Shown in pieces: positions 16,806-26,916 of a stretch of 64,000 bases of DNA. The notes beneath the pieces were generated by a model. That model saw only the letters and a program-made list of their open reading frames with translations, was not told where the DNA came from and searched no databases. The stretch's first letter is position 1; each line of letters begins with the position of its first letter. The stretch spans positions 124,001-188,000 of the forward strand of contig NZ_AUND01000023.1 of the NCBI RefSeq assembly GCF_000714535.1, given 5' to 3'. The DNA comes from Thioclava pacifica DSM 10166. GTDB lineage: Bacteria; Pseudomonadota; Alphaproteobacteria; Rhodobacterales; Rhodobacteraceae. Position numbers and translations under genes: made by a program.

Positions 16806-19145
16806 TCACTCCCCGTATGGCACCCAGATCGTTTTTATCTGGGTCGCGCGGGTCAGGAACGCGCGGCCCTGCGCCTGCGCCCAGTCACGGTTCTCCATCA
16901 CCCAGGTCGCTTTCAGGTTCCCGGCGCTTTCCGCCTCGACCATCGCGCGGCCCTCGGGCCCGCCGCAATACCACATCGCCGCCACATCGTCGTGCTGGGC
17001 GAGCGTCTTGGCCAGCTCGTCGCGCGGGCCGGTGACGATATTGACCACGCCGCCGGGCAGGTCGGAGGTGTCGAAGACCTGATAGAGGTCGGTGGCCATC
17101 AGCGGCATCGACTGGGCCGGGACCGCGATTACGCGGTTGCCCATCGCAATCGCGGGCAGCACCAGCGAGGCGAAGCCCAGAAGCGGGGCCGCATCGGGGC
17201 AGGCAATGCCCATCACGCCCCAGGGCTCGTTCATCGCAACGGTCACCTTGGCGCTTTGGGTCGATTTCACCGCGCCGTCGAGCTTGTCTGCCCAGGCGGC
17301 GTAGTAGAAGGCGCGCTGCACGGTGGCCTCGGCCTCTTTCGGGTCATGGCCGGCCTCTTTCAGCCGTGCTGCGAATTCCCCGGCGCGCGCGGCGAGGTTC
17401 TCGGCGATGTAATAGAGCACCTGCGCCCGGTTATGCCCGGTCTGCTTGCCCCAGCCGCCGGCCTTATGCGCGGCCTCGACCGCGTTGCGAATGTCCTTGC
17501 GAGAGCCGAGCGGGGCGAGGCCCAGTTCGCGGCCCTTCACGGCAATCGTGTAGCTTTGCCCGCTATCGGGGCGCGCCTGTTTGCCGCCGATATAGAGCTT
17601 CGGCGTGCGGTCGATCGTGGCGGTACTCGGGGTGTCAGGCGAGGGTTGGGCGGCGAAATCGGGAGCCTTCGCTTCGGGTTTCGCTTTCGGCTCGGGGGTC
17701 TTGAGATAGGCCAGCATCCCCTCGCGCCCGCCCTCGCGGCCAAAGCCGCTTTCGCGCATCCCGCCAAACCCGGCGCCCGCGTCGAATTGGTTGGTGCAGT
17801 TGATCCAGACCACGCCCGCCTTGACCTGCGCCGCGATATCCATCGCGAGCGTCACGTTCTCCGACCAGATCGAGGCCGACAGCCCGTAGCGGGTGGTGTT
17901 GGCCAGTTGCACGGCCTCGGCGGGGGTGCGGAAGGTCGTGAGCGTGGCGACGGGGCCGAAGATCTCCTCGACGCTGGCCGGGTTCGCGGGTTCCGCGCCG
18001 GTCAGCAGGCCGGGCGCGAAGAACGAGCCTTTCGCGGGCAGTTGCGTCTCGGGCTGGACGAGCGTCGCACCTGCGGCCTCGCCTTGCGAGACCAGCTCGC
18101 GGATGCGGGCCAGCTGGGTCGGATGCACGATCGCGCCCATATCGGTGCATTTGTCCAGCGGGTCGCCCACGCGCAGCTTGTGCAGCCGCGCGGTCAGCCG
18201 CGCGGTGAACTCCTGCGCCACGGCCTCGGAGACGAGGATGCGCGAGCCCGCGCAGCAGACCTGCCCCTGGTTGAACCATATCGCATCGACCACGCCTTCG
18301 ACGGCGGCATCGAGATCGGCATCGGGGAAGACGATGAAGGGGGATTTCCCGCCCAGCTCCAGCGTCAGCGCCTTGCCCGTCCCGGCGGTGGCGCGACGGA
18401 TGATGCGGCCGACCTCGGTCGAGCCGGTGAAGGCGATCTTGTCGACCTCTGCATCCACCAGCGCCGCACCGGTCGCGCCGTCGCCGGTCACGATGTTCAC
18501 GACGCCTTTGGGCAGGCCGATCTCGGCGCAGATCTCGGCGAAGGCCAGCGCGGTCAGCGGCGTGTATTCGGCGGGTTTCAGCACGACCGTGTTCCCGGCG
18601 GCCAGCGCGGGTGCGACTTTCCAGGCCAGCATCAGCAGCGGGAAGTTCCACGGGATGATCTGGCCGCAGACGCCGTGCGGCGCGTGGTTCGGGAATTCCT
18701 CGGCCACCAGTTCGGCCCAGCCCGCATGGTGGTAGAAGTGGCGGATCGCCAGCGGGATGTCGATGTCGCGGCTCTCGCGGATCGGCTTGCCGTTGTCGAG
18801 CGTTTCCAGCACCGCGAGGAAGCGCGCGCGTTTTTGCAGGTGGCGCGCGATCGCGTAGAGGTATTTCGCGCGCTCATGGCCCGAGAGCCCCGCCCATTTC
18901 GGCGCGGCGCGGCGGGCGGCCTTCACCGCGGCCTCGATATCCTGCGCGCTGCCTTGGGTGACCTTGGCCAGCACCTCGCCCGTGGCCGGGTTCTCGGTTG
19001 CGAACCCATCGCCCGGCTTGGTGAAGCCGCCATCGATGAAGTGACCGAAATCGTCCCGGTCCTTCAGCCAGGCCATCACCTCCGAGGCACTCTCGGGGGC
19101 GGGGCCATAATCCATCGTCTCAAGGATTTCTTTCACGGTCGGCAT
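16806..19145 (-). CDS. Two-domain aldehyde dehydrogenase of the ALDH16 type
   Basis: 779 residues from ATG 19145 (MPTVKEILETMDYGPAPESA), after GAGGGAAAG. Residues about 35-480 form a full aldehyde dehydrogenase domain with WNFPLLMLAWK, FTGSTEVGR (240-247), TLELGGK (Glu263) and GQVCCAGSR (Cys297/298). Residues about 518-779 form a second, shorter domain resembling only the N-terminal half of the fold and lacking a nucleophile motif. This is the layout of ALDH16, whose second domain is structural; a bacterial ALDH16 from Loktanella (same family of bacteria) has been characterised. The start is 7 bases after the deoC stop, so the two are probably co-translated. Confidence 0.88.
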   Translation of the reverse strand: MPTVKEILETMDYGPAPESASEVMAWLKDRDDFGHFIDGGFTKPGDGFATENPATGEVLAKVTQGSAQDIEAAVKAARRAAPKWAGLSGHERAKYLYAIARHLQKRARFLAVLETLDNGKPIRESRDIDIPLAIRHFYHHAGWAELVAEEFPNHAPHGVCGQIIPWNFPLLMLAWKVAPALAAGNTVVLKPAEYTPLTALAFAEICAEIGLPKGVVNIVTGDGATGAALVDAEVDKIAFTGSTEVGRIIRRATAGTGKALTLELGGKSPFIVFPDADLDAAVEGVVDAIWFNQGQVCCAGSRILVSEAVAQEFTARLTARLHKLRVGDPLDKCTDMGAIVHPTQLARIRELVSQGEAAGATLVQPETQLPAKGSFFAPGLLTGAEPANPASVEEIFGPVATLTTFRTPAEAVQLANTTRYGLSASIWSENVTLAMDIAAQVKAGVVWINCTNQFDAGAGFGGMRESGFGREGGREGMLAYLKTPEPKAKPEAKAPDFAAQPSPDTPSTATIDRTPKLYIGGKQARPDSGQSYTIAVKGRELGLAPLGSRKDIRNAVEAAHKAGGWGKQTGHNRAQVLYYIAENLAARAGEFAARLKEAGHDPKEAEATVQRAFYYAAWADKLDGAVKSTQSAKVTVAMNEPWGVMGIACPDAAPLLGFASLVLPAIAMGNRVIAVPAQSMPLMATDLYQVFDTSDLPGGVVNIVTGPRDELAKTLAQHDDVAAMWYCGGPEGRAMVEAESAGNLKATWVMENRDWAQAQGRAFLTRATQIKTIWVPYGE

Positions 19146-19152
19146 CTTTCCC

Positions 19153-20121
19153 TCAGGCGAGTGCGTGGCGGGACGAGGACGCATAGCGCCCGGTGACATG
19201 GTGTTCGAGCTGACGCTCGATATCGCCCAGAAGCGAGCTGGCGCCGATACGGAACAGGTGCGGCTGGAGCCATTCGGTCCCCATCTCCTCGCGCATCAGG
19301 ATCTGCCAGGCGAGCGCGTCCTTGGCGGTCTTGAGACCACCCGCGGGCTTGAACCCGATCTTGTAGCCGGTCTTCGCGCCGTAATCGCGCAGCGCGCGGA
19401 CCATCGTCAGGCTGACGGGCAGGGTGGCGTTCACGCCTTCCTTGCCGGTCGAGGTCTTGATGAAATCGGCGCCCGCCAGCATCGCGACCATCGAGGCCTT
19501 GTAGACATTGCGCAGCGAGCCGAGCTCACCGGTGGCGAGGATCGCCTTGAGATGGGCGTCGCCACAGGCCTCGCGCATAGCGGCGATCTCGTCGTAAAGC
19601 GCCTGCCAGTTGCCTTCGAGCACATGGGCGCGGGAGATCACGATGTCGATCTCGGCGGCGCCTTCCTCGACGGCGTAGAGGATCTCGGCCAGTCGCAGGT
19701 TCATCGGCATCAGCCCCGCCGGGAAGCCGGTTGCAACCGAGGCGACGGGAATGCCCGAGCCTTCCAGCGCGCGCACCGCGGCGCGCACCATCGTCGGATA
19801 AACGCAGACAGCCCCGGTCTGGACGTGATCGAGCCCGAGCCCGTCGAGGATATGATCGGCCAGCGGGCGGCGCGCCTTGGCGCAAAGCCGGGCCACGCGC
19901 GCCTCGGTATCGTCGCCTGCGAGCGTCGTGAGGTCGATGCAGCGGATGGCGTTCACGAGCCAGGCCGCCTGCCATTCCTTCTTGAGCGAACGCCGCGTGC
20001 TCAACTGTGCGGCACGGGCTTGCGCCGCAGGCGTATTCACCGCGATCCGGTCGAACCAGGACAGGTCGAGCGGCATGCCCGGATTGCGCGGCGGATGAAG
20101 GTCGATTGTGGGGGAAGTCAT
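19153..20121 (-). CDS. deoC: Deoxyribose-phosphate aldolase
   Basis: DeoC splits 2-deoxyribose 5-phosphate into acetaldehyde and glyceraldehyde 3-phosphate. 322 residues from ATG 20121 (MTSPTIDLHPPRNPGM). The frame continues 23 codons further up but without a clear ribosome site. The Schiff-base lysine lies in DFIKTSTGKEGVN, and VCVYPTMV, EIDIVISRA and GFKPAGGLKT are family blocks. It leads a two-gene unit with the ALDH16-type dehydrogenase, an arrangement suited to removing acetaldehyde. Confidence 0.94.
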   Translation of the reverse strand: MTSPTIDLHPPRNPGMPLDLSWFDRIAVNTPAAQARAAQLSTRRSLKKEWQAAWLVNAIRCIDLTTLAGDDTEARVARLCAKARRPLADHILDGLGLDHVQTGAVCVYPTMVRAAVRALEGSGIPVASVATGFPAGLMPMNLRLAEILYAVEEGAAEIDIVISRAHVLEGNWQALYDEIAAMREACGDAHLKAILATGELGSLRNVYKASMVAMLAGADFIKTSTGKEGVNATLPVSLTMVRALRDYGAKTGYKIGFKPAGGLKTAKDALAWQILMREEMGTEWLQPHLFRIGASSLLGDIERQLEHHVTGRYASSSRHALA

Positions 20122-20223
20122 GAGCGAACCCGACTGGAGATTTGCCAAGAGGCTAGCGAAGGGCACGAGATCCTTCAACCATTTGGTCAAAGGCGGTTTC
20201 CTGCCGTCTCAAACGTCATTGAT

Positions 20224-20640
20224 TTGAAAATTGAAGCGAAACGCTTGCGTGAAAAGGAATTTCGGCAACTCTGGTCCGGGTGGCAGCCGAAACGGGCTGG
20301 GGTGATGACGTTTGGTAACGAGGATGCGCGGGTGGCGTTTGCGATCGAGCGGCTGATCGAGCCGGGCGACGGCTGGCGCACGCTCGTACGCGATCTGGTG
20401 GATCGTTGGCCCGATTGTCCGATTTTCGAGATCGGCTTCGCACTTGTGGCGGCTGCCGCCGCGATCGAGAGCAACTTCTCGGGTACGGGGCCCGCGGGGG
20501 AGGGGGCCGCCCGCGGCTACCGCCTCGCCGCCCTCGTGAGCATGGATATCTATGCGATGGAGCTTTTGGGGATGGCACGCGCGACGGCCTCGGATTTTCA
20601 CCCCTATTGGCAGATCGACCCGTTTTTCGATCGGCTGTGA
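20224..20640 (+). CDS. Conserved protein of unknown function; start uncertain (possibly TTG)
   Basis: The convincing coding part is about 138 residues, from LKIEAKRLREKEFRQLWSGW to HPYWQIDPFFDRL. It contains a WQPKRAGVMTFGNEDAR block and a Gly/Ala-rich segment near ESNFSGTGPAGEGA. There is no ATG or GTG at the expected place: the in-frame codons upstream read VSNVIDLK, with TTG at 20224 the nearest recognised start and AAAGG at 20189-20193. The gene is divergent from deoC. I do not recognise a function; the strand and frame are supported by protein-like composition. Confidence 0.6.
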   Translation: MKIEAKRLREKEFRQLWSGWQPKRAGVMTFGNEDARVAFAIERLIEPGDGWRTLVRDLVDRWPDCPIFEIGFALVAAAAAIESNFSGTGPAGEGAARGYRLAALVSMDIYAMELLGMARATASDFHPYWQIDPFFDRL

Positions 20641-20683
20641 TTGCGTGGGGCGAGATGCCTCCGTCTCTTCGCTGTCCAGAAAC

Positions 20684-20711
20684 GAAAAGCCCCGCCGGAG
20701 CGGGGCTTTTC
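20684..20711. terminator. Bidirectional terminator between the unknown protein and grxD
   Basis: A perfect stem GAAAAGCCCCG / CGGGGCTTTTC with a 5-6-base loop. A- and T-tracts are part of both arms, so it can serve the two convergent genes. Confidence 0.92.
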
Positions 20712-20730
20712 CAGAATGATCTTGCCGGGT

Positions 20731-21090
20731 TCAGGCGTTGGCGGCGCGGATCTGCTCGGCCGCTTCCTTGTTGAAGCTCACGCCCTTGGTCTCGAAGAGC
20801 TGGTCGAGCTCGCCCGAGAGCGTCATCTCGGTCACGATATCGCAGCCGCCGACAAACTCGCCTTTGACATAGAGCTGCGGGATTGTCGGCCAGTCCGAGT
20901 AATCCTTGATGCCCTGACGGATCTCCTGATCGGCCAGAACGTTCACGTCCTTGTAGGTCACGCCCATGAAGTTGAGCACGCCCGCGACTCGGCTCGAGAA
21001 CCCGCATTGCGGCATGTCGCGGGTGCCCTTCATGTAGAGCACGACATCATTCTCGGCGATCTGCTGGGCGATCTGGTCTTGCGCGGTCAT
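20731..21090 (-). CDS. grxD: Monothiol glutaredoxin, Grx4/GrxD type
   Basis: 119 residues with the defining CGFS active site ([16 protein letters not shown]), a YMKGT motif near the start for glutathione contact, and [19 protein letters not shown]. Proteins of this class bind a [2Fe-2S] cluster with glutathione and pass it on, often as a heterodimer with BolA proteins. The bolA gene lies 43 bases upstream on the same strand, which supports that partnership. Confidence 0.95.
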   Translation of the reverse strand: MTAQDQIAQQIAENDVVLYMKGTRDMPQCGFSSRVAGVLNFMGVTYKDVNVLADQEIRQGIKDYSDWPTIPQLYVKGEFVGGCDIVTEMTLSGELDQLFETKGVSFNKEAAEQIRAANA

Positions 21091-21133
21091 CGCTTTGTCC
21101 TTTCTCCATCCCGTCTGGGGGATGCGTGTGAAG

Positions 21134-21376
21134 TCAGTCGGGCGCCTTGGTGGTCAGCGCGAGCGCATGCAGCGCCCCGTCCGGTCCGTCCATCGCCCCT
21201 TTGAGCGCGGCATAGACCGCGCGTTGCTGCTGGACGCGGTTCTGGCCGCGAAAGCTTTCGTCGATCACTTCCGCCGCCCAGTGATTGCCGTCGCCGGCCA
21301 GGTCGGTGATCGTGATCTTGGCATCGGGGAATTCCGCCCGGATCAGGGCTTCGATGTCATGCGCTTCCATCGGCAT
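21134..21376 (-). CDS. BolA family protein
   Basis: 80 residues, typical size. The BolA core is visible: a helix ([12 protein letters not shown]), [21 protein letters not shown] with the conserved glycine/histidine pair, and the [14 protein letters not shown] helix followed by [10 protein letters not shown]. The first methionine or the third could be used. It is paired with the monothiol glutaredoxin downstream; such BolA-Grx complexes handle iron-sulfur clusters or sense iron. Confidence 0.93.
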   Translation of the reverse strand: MPMEAHDIEALIRAEFPDAKITITDLAGDGNHWAAEVIDESFRGQNRVQQQRAVYAALKGAMDGPDGALHALALTTKAPD

Positions 21377-21440
21377 AAATAGGGCTCCTCGTCCTTTGCG
21401 GCAAACTTAGGCGGGGGAGCGGCTGGCCGCAAGGGGATGC

Positions 21441-22433
21441 TCATGCGGTCTCGAGCGGCGGATGCAGCCGCGAGAGGAAAAACATGATCGTCGCGATGGC
21501 CACGCTGCTGGCGAACATCGTGGCGGCTCCGGCGGCGGTGACGGGCAGGGAATGGCCCGGAGCGCCGATCTCTCCGGCGAGCAGGAAGCACATGTTGATG
21601 TCGATCCCCATCAGCGACGTGCGCGGGTGCGCGCGCAGCAGGGCGCCGCCTGCGATGAAGGCGAAGGCGAGGATCAACAGCTCGGTCGGGTCGCCTCCGG
21701 TAAGCGGGGCAAGCGTCCGATAACTGACCGCGGCCAGCACCCCGAGCGCCACGCCGGGTACGAGAAAGCGCACGGCTGGGCGTGGATTGGGCATCGAGCC
21801 CAGCACCGCCGAGAACACGACCACCGACAATCCCGCTGCAGTTGCCGCGGGATGGCTGAAATAGGCGTCGAGCAAAGTCGCAGCCCCCGTCATCACCGCG
21901 ACCGCCGCCATGCGTATCCAGAGCTGTTGCGCGAAATGCGGGTTCGGGCGGGGTGCCATCGGGGCGGCGCGTGCCGGGGTGAAGAGCCAGTTGACGGCAG
22001 TGACCGAGGCGACCCCGATCAGCGTGCAATAAACCCGGTCAAGTGCGAGCGGGATCGCGTCGGCCCCCATGCCGAGCGCGGGCATCACCACGACGCCGAT
22101 GGTGATTGCCATGAGTGTGAAGCCATAGGCCCAATGCGTGCCGATCCGGTAGGCGATTCCGACCCCGGTGGCCGCAGTCAGCGCCACGGTCAGCGCGATC
22201 CCCGGCACGAGAAGCCAGCGCAGCGCCGCGATCCCGATGCCGGCGCCAACCAGCGTTCCGGCCACGCGCAGCACCGCGCGCAACGCCATATCCTCGCGAT
22301 TGGGCTGGATCACCACCCAGACCGGCATCGCCGCCCAGTAGATATTGCTTAGCCCGAGCCAGCGGGCAAAGGTCAGGGCAAGTGTCGCGGCAAGAAAAAG
22401 CCGCGCGGCATAGGCAAGCGTCGATGCGGGCAA
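21441..22433 (-). CDS. FUSC family membrane protein (aromatic-acid-exporter-like)
   Basis: 330 residues with roughly eight to ten hydrophobic segments and the FUSC-type block YWAAMPVWVVIQPNRED followed by ALRAVLRVAGTLVGAGIGI. It is half the length of full FUSC exporters such as AaeB and lacks the cytoplasmic domains, so it may act as a dimer. The substrate is unknown. It is transcribed toward bolA but is separated from it by 64 bases and probably independent. Confidence 0.8.
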   Translation of the reverse strand: MPASTLAYAARLFLAATLALTFARWLGLSNIYWAAMPVWVVIQPNREDMALRAVLRVAGTLVGAGIGIAALRWLLVPGIALTVALTAATGVGIAYRIGTHWAYGFTLMAITIGVVVMPALGMGADAIPLALDRVYCTLIGVASVTAVNWLFTPARAAPMAPRPNPHFAQQLWIRMAAVAVMTGAATLLDAYFSHPAATAAGLSVVVFSAVLGSMPNPRPAVRFLVPGVALGVLAAVSYRTLAPLTGGDPTELLILAFAFIAGGALLRAHPRTSLMGIDINMCFLLAGEIGAPGHSLPVTAAGAATMFASSVAIATIMFFLSRLHPPLETA

Positions 22434-22534
22434 AGGAAAATCCTGATCATCTGGGTCTCGCTACAGGATAGTCTGCGCGCGGGCGAAGAAAACTGCCCCC
22501 GCGCGCATGGCCGATCTGCATCAGCTCACAGAGA

Positions 22535-24697
<2,163 letters not shown>

Positions 24698-24782
24698 GGG
24701 AGGGCCTCCGGGCATCGGGTTTGGGCTCCTATTAGGCCAATCCGGGCAAGGGGAAAAGGGATTTGCCGGACGTTGCGGCAAT

Positions 24783-24812
24783 AAAAAACGCGAGGCCCGA
24801 AGGCCCCGCGTT
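24783..24812 (-). terminator. Intrinsic terminator after the secreted protein gene
   Basis: The near-perfect stem AACGCGAGGCC / GGCCCCGCGTT (24787-24812) is followed on the minus strand by TTTTAT. Confidence 0.8.
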
Positions 24813-24835
24813 CTGTCGAGGGAAGGTGTGTCGCG

Positions 24836-25432
24836 TTACGAGCGCATGTCGACCTGCTTTTCGAGCGAGGTCAGCAGCTCCGAAACGGTCCAGCCCAGTT
24901 TGACCTTGCCGTCCATCGCGGCGGTCTTCGGCACGTTCAGCTTGAACATCGACACGGTGGTGTCGAGCTTGTTCGAGGTGCGCACGTAGATCGTATCGTA
25001 GCCGTCGTGACTTTCGACCTTCTCGATCGAACCGATCACGTTGCCATTAACGCTCATCACCGCGTCTTCCGCATGCGCTGCAACCTTCATCCCAGCGATG
25101 CCGGCCTGATCGGTCAGCTGGTTCTGCGCGGGAATCGCCATTTCGCCTTTCGACGTCTCGGGCAGATTTGCGGTGCCGGTGGTCACGTCGGTAATACCGT
25201 ATTCATTGGTGAAGGCCGAAGTGTTGGCCGCGGTCACTGCGGGCGGCGTGCCAGCCGACGTTTCCTGTGCGGGAACGGTGCCGCTGCGATAATCGGCGAT
25301 GCCGTAATATTGGCCCGCACCGTTGTTGGTAGCCGAAACGTTCGTCAGGTCGAGCGCGGAGGCCGAGCCTGCGATCGCGAACGCGCCGATGAGAGTGGTC
25401 GAGGCAGCGAGAAGTTTTTTCTGGTTGGTCAT
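24836..25432 (-). CDS. Secreted protein of unknown function, possibly with a PRC-barrel-like C-terminal domain
   Basis: 198 residues from ATG 25432 (MTNQKKLLAASTTLIGAFAI), with AAAGGAG upstream. A clear signal peptide is cut near residue 26 (SASA-L). The next about 85 residues are rich in Thr, Ala, Asn and Gly with a loose repeat (YYGIADYRSGTVPAQETS / EYGITDVTTGTANLPETS). The C-terminal about 80 residues (VMSVNGNVIGSIEKVESHDG, YDTIYVRTSN) look like a PRC-barrel fold. No function can be assigned. It carries its own terminator. Confidence 0.75.
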   Translation of the reverse strand: MTNQKKLLAASTTLIGAFAIAGSASALDLTNVSATNNGAGQYYGIADYRSGTVPAQETSAGTPPAVTAANTSAFTNEYGITDVTTGTANLPETSKGEMAIPAQNQLTDQAGIAGMKVAAHAEDAVMSVNGNVIGSIEKVESHDGYDTIYVRTSNKLDTTVSMFKLNVPKTAAMDGKVKLGWTVSELLTSLEKQVDMRS

Positions 25433-25675
25433 GTCAATCTCCTTTCGGTTTTGGCGTGACATTCAATCACTTGCGCCGTCGTGGCGTCTGGAAAGGCAAC
25501 GAGGTCGTTTGGCAGAAAGTTCACTGAAATAATTGTGACCAGCGGAGGTCTGAAAATAATGAACCGAGGCTGAAGTCTCGCGTACAGCGCGGCTGCGCGC
25601 CACACGCCCGCGTGAAGGAGCGTGAGATTTGACCCCTCTGGTAGAAGGCGGCTTCGGGATCAGACGGGGCGGGAT

Positions 25676-25759
25676 AAAAAAAAGGCCGAGACGAAGCTCG
25701 GCCAAAGTCCAACAGGGAGGTAGAAGGTGATGCGCCAAGAAGCGCGTCCAACCCTTCTT
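25676..25759 (-). ncRNA. Candidate small RNA with a CCTCCC motif and intrinsic terminator
   Basis: This is the most structured part of a 420-base gap between the secreted-protein gene and the LysR gene. On the minus strand, in order: a promoter-like CTTGATG ... CCCATAAAT (25766-25794), a purine-rich start with an AAGAAG / CTTCTT hairpin, an unpaired stretch containing CCTCCC (plus-strand GGGAGG at 25715-25720), then the perfect hairpin GGCCGAG-N6-CTCGGCC (25684-25703) and eight T residues (25676-25683). The inferred length is about 84 bases. Overlapping short open frames lack protein-like composition. CCTCCC-type anti-Shine-Dalgarno motifs are typical of stress small RNAs in Rhodobacter. Whether it is really independent or the 3' UTR of the LysR gene needs transcript data. 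Confidence 0.55.
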
Positions 25760-25769
25760 CGCCTCATTT

Positions 25770-25785
25770 ATGGGCGGTTTGTGAA
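25770..25785 (-). promoter_or_regulatory. Shared promoter box upstream of the candidate small RNA
   Basis: On the minus strand TTCACAAACCGCCCAT, identical over 16 bases to the box before the DUF1127 gene (8712-8727). Here it is preceded by CTTGATG and followed by AAAT, giving a heat-shock-like CTTGA ... CCCATAAAT layout that would start transcription near 25759. The bases between 25433 and 25675 hold only non-coding DNA as far as I can see. Confidence 0.5.
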
Positions 25786-25855
25786 CGCATCAAGGGAAAA
25801 CATGCTGCAAGCGCATCATGGCCGGTATGCGTTGCGGTAATGTCGCGGTGCAACC

Positions 25856-26758
25856 TTAGGCTGAATCCCCTGCCTGATGGCGGCGATAGGACAGGATTTC
25901 TTCCTGGATGAAGTCGCGGAATGCGGTCACCCGGCGCGATGAGCGCAGCTCCTCGGGGTAGGCGAGGAAGATCGGGATCTCGACCGATTCCACTTCCGGT
26001 AGCACCTGCTCGATGCCGGGGAAGTCGGCGGTCAGGTAGTCGGGCAGGATGCCGATTCCGATGTGATTGAGCACCGCTTGCAGCACGCCGAAATAGTTGT
26101 TCACCGTCAGCGTCGAGCTTTGATCGAAGGCCAGAACTTGCCGGGCAAGCTGCGCACCCGCCTGCACCTGCGGGGTGCGCGGCGTCTGGCAGATCAGTCT
26201 ATGGTTCTGCAAATCCTCGATTTTTTCGGGTCGGCCCGATTTTTCGAGGTATTCCGGCGTCGCATAAAGCCGCATCCGGATATTCAGCAGGCGCTTGCGG
26301 ATCAGGTCCGCCTGCGCGGGCTCCTTCATGCGGATCGCCACATCGGCCTCACGCATCGGAAGGTCGAGAACGCGCTCTTCCAGCATCAGGTCGATCTTCA
26401 GATCGGGATATTTCTCGTAGAGCTTCGTCAGGCGAGGCGCGAGCCAGAGCGTGCCAAAGCCGGTCGTGGTCGTCACGCGCAGCTCGCCGAAGACTTCCTC
26501 TTCACTATCGCGGATTCGCGCAGAGGCGCTGTCGAGCTTTTTCGCCATCGCCGAGGTCGCCTCGAACAGAAGCTCCCCCTGTTCGGTGAGAATCAGTCCG
26601 CGGGCATGGCGGTGAAACAGCGTCGTTCCGAGCGCTTCTTCGAGCGCGCGAATCTGTCTGCTCACGGCAGATTGAGAAAGATGCAGCGCGTCACCAGCAT
26701 GGGTGAGAGACCCCGCATCGGCCACTGCGTGGAAGATTCTGAGCTTGTCCCAATCCAT
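25856..26758 (-). CDS. LysR family transcriptional regulator
   Basis: 300 residues from ATG 26758 (MDWDKLRIFHAVADAGSLTH); a GTG three codons upstream is an alternative. The N-terminal winged helix-turn-helix is classical (ALHLSQSAVSRQIRALEEAL), followed by the co-inducer-binding domain with the VRM/VAIRMKEP hinge region. It is divergent from the indolepyruvate oxidoreductase gene, and a perfect inverted repeat (TAGGTCA-N7-TGACCTA) lies between them, close to the oxidoreductase start. By the usual LysR arrangement it may control that gene. The inducer is unknown. Confidence 0.9.
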   Translation of the reverse strand: MDWDKLRIFHAVADAGSLTHAGDALHLSQSAVSRQIRALEEALGTTLFHRHARGLILTEQGELLFEATSAMAKKLDSASARIRDSEEEVFGELRVTTTTGFGTLWLAPRLTKLYEKYPDLKIDLMLEERVLDLPMREADVAIRMKEPAQADLIRKRLLNIRMRLYATPEYLEKSGRPEKIEDLQNHRLICQTPRTPQVQAGAQLARQVLAFDQSSTLTVNNYFGVLQAVLNHIGIGILPDYLTADFPGIEQVLPEVESVEIPIFLAYPEELRSSRRVTAFRDFIQEEILSYRRHQAGDSA

Positions 26759-26857
26759 TCCGGTCACTTTCGGTTCGTCGCGAAGACTGCCTGCGCAAGT
26801 TTCTTTACATTACTCCGGGCAATTTAAGAAACCGCTTCGCAACAATTTTTCGCTTTC

Positions 26858-26878
26858 TAGGTCAGAGTTTGTGACCTA
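26858..26878. promoter_or_regulatory. Perfect inverted repeat upstream of the indolepyruvate oxidoreductase gene
   Basis: TAGGTCA (26858-26864), spacer GAGTTTG, TGACCTA (26872-26878): 7-base arms with no mismatch, 39 bases before the start codon, in an AT-richer segment. It is a good candidate operator for the divergent LysR regulator or for another dimeric regulator. Confidence 0.5.
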
Positions 26879-26916
26879 TCATTGCCCTATGCCCAATTAG
26901 CAAGGGGAGGTGCTTA

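Noticed and set aside
16566-19196. An 876-codon open frame antisense to the ALDH16 gene
   Set aside because: Same reason: shadow composition and no plausible start signals.
25463-25751. Short open frames overlapping the candidate small RNA
   Set aside because: They run through the terminator hairpin and T-tract, have no ribosome site and no protein-like composition.
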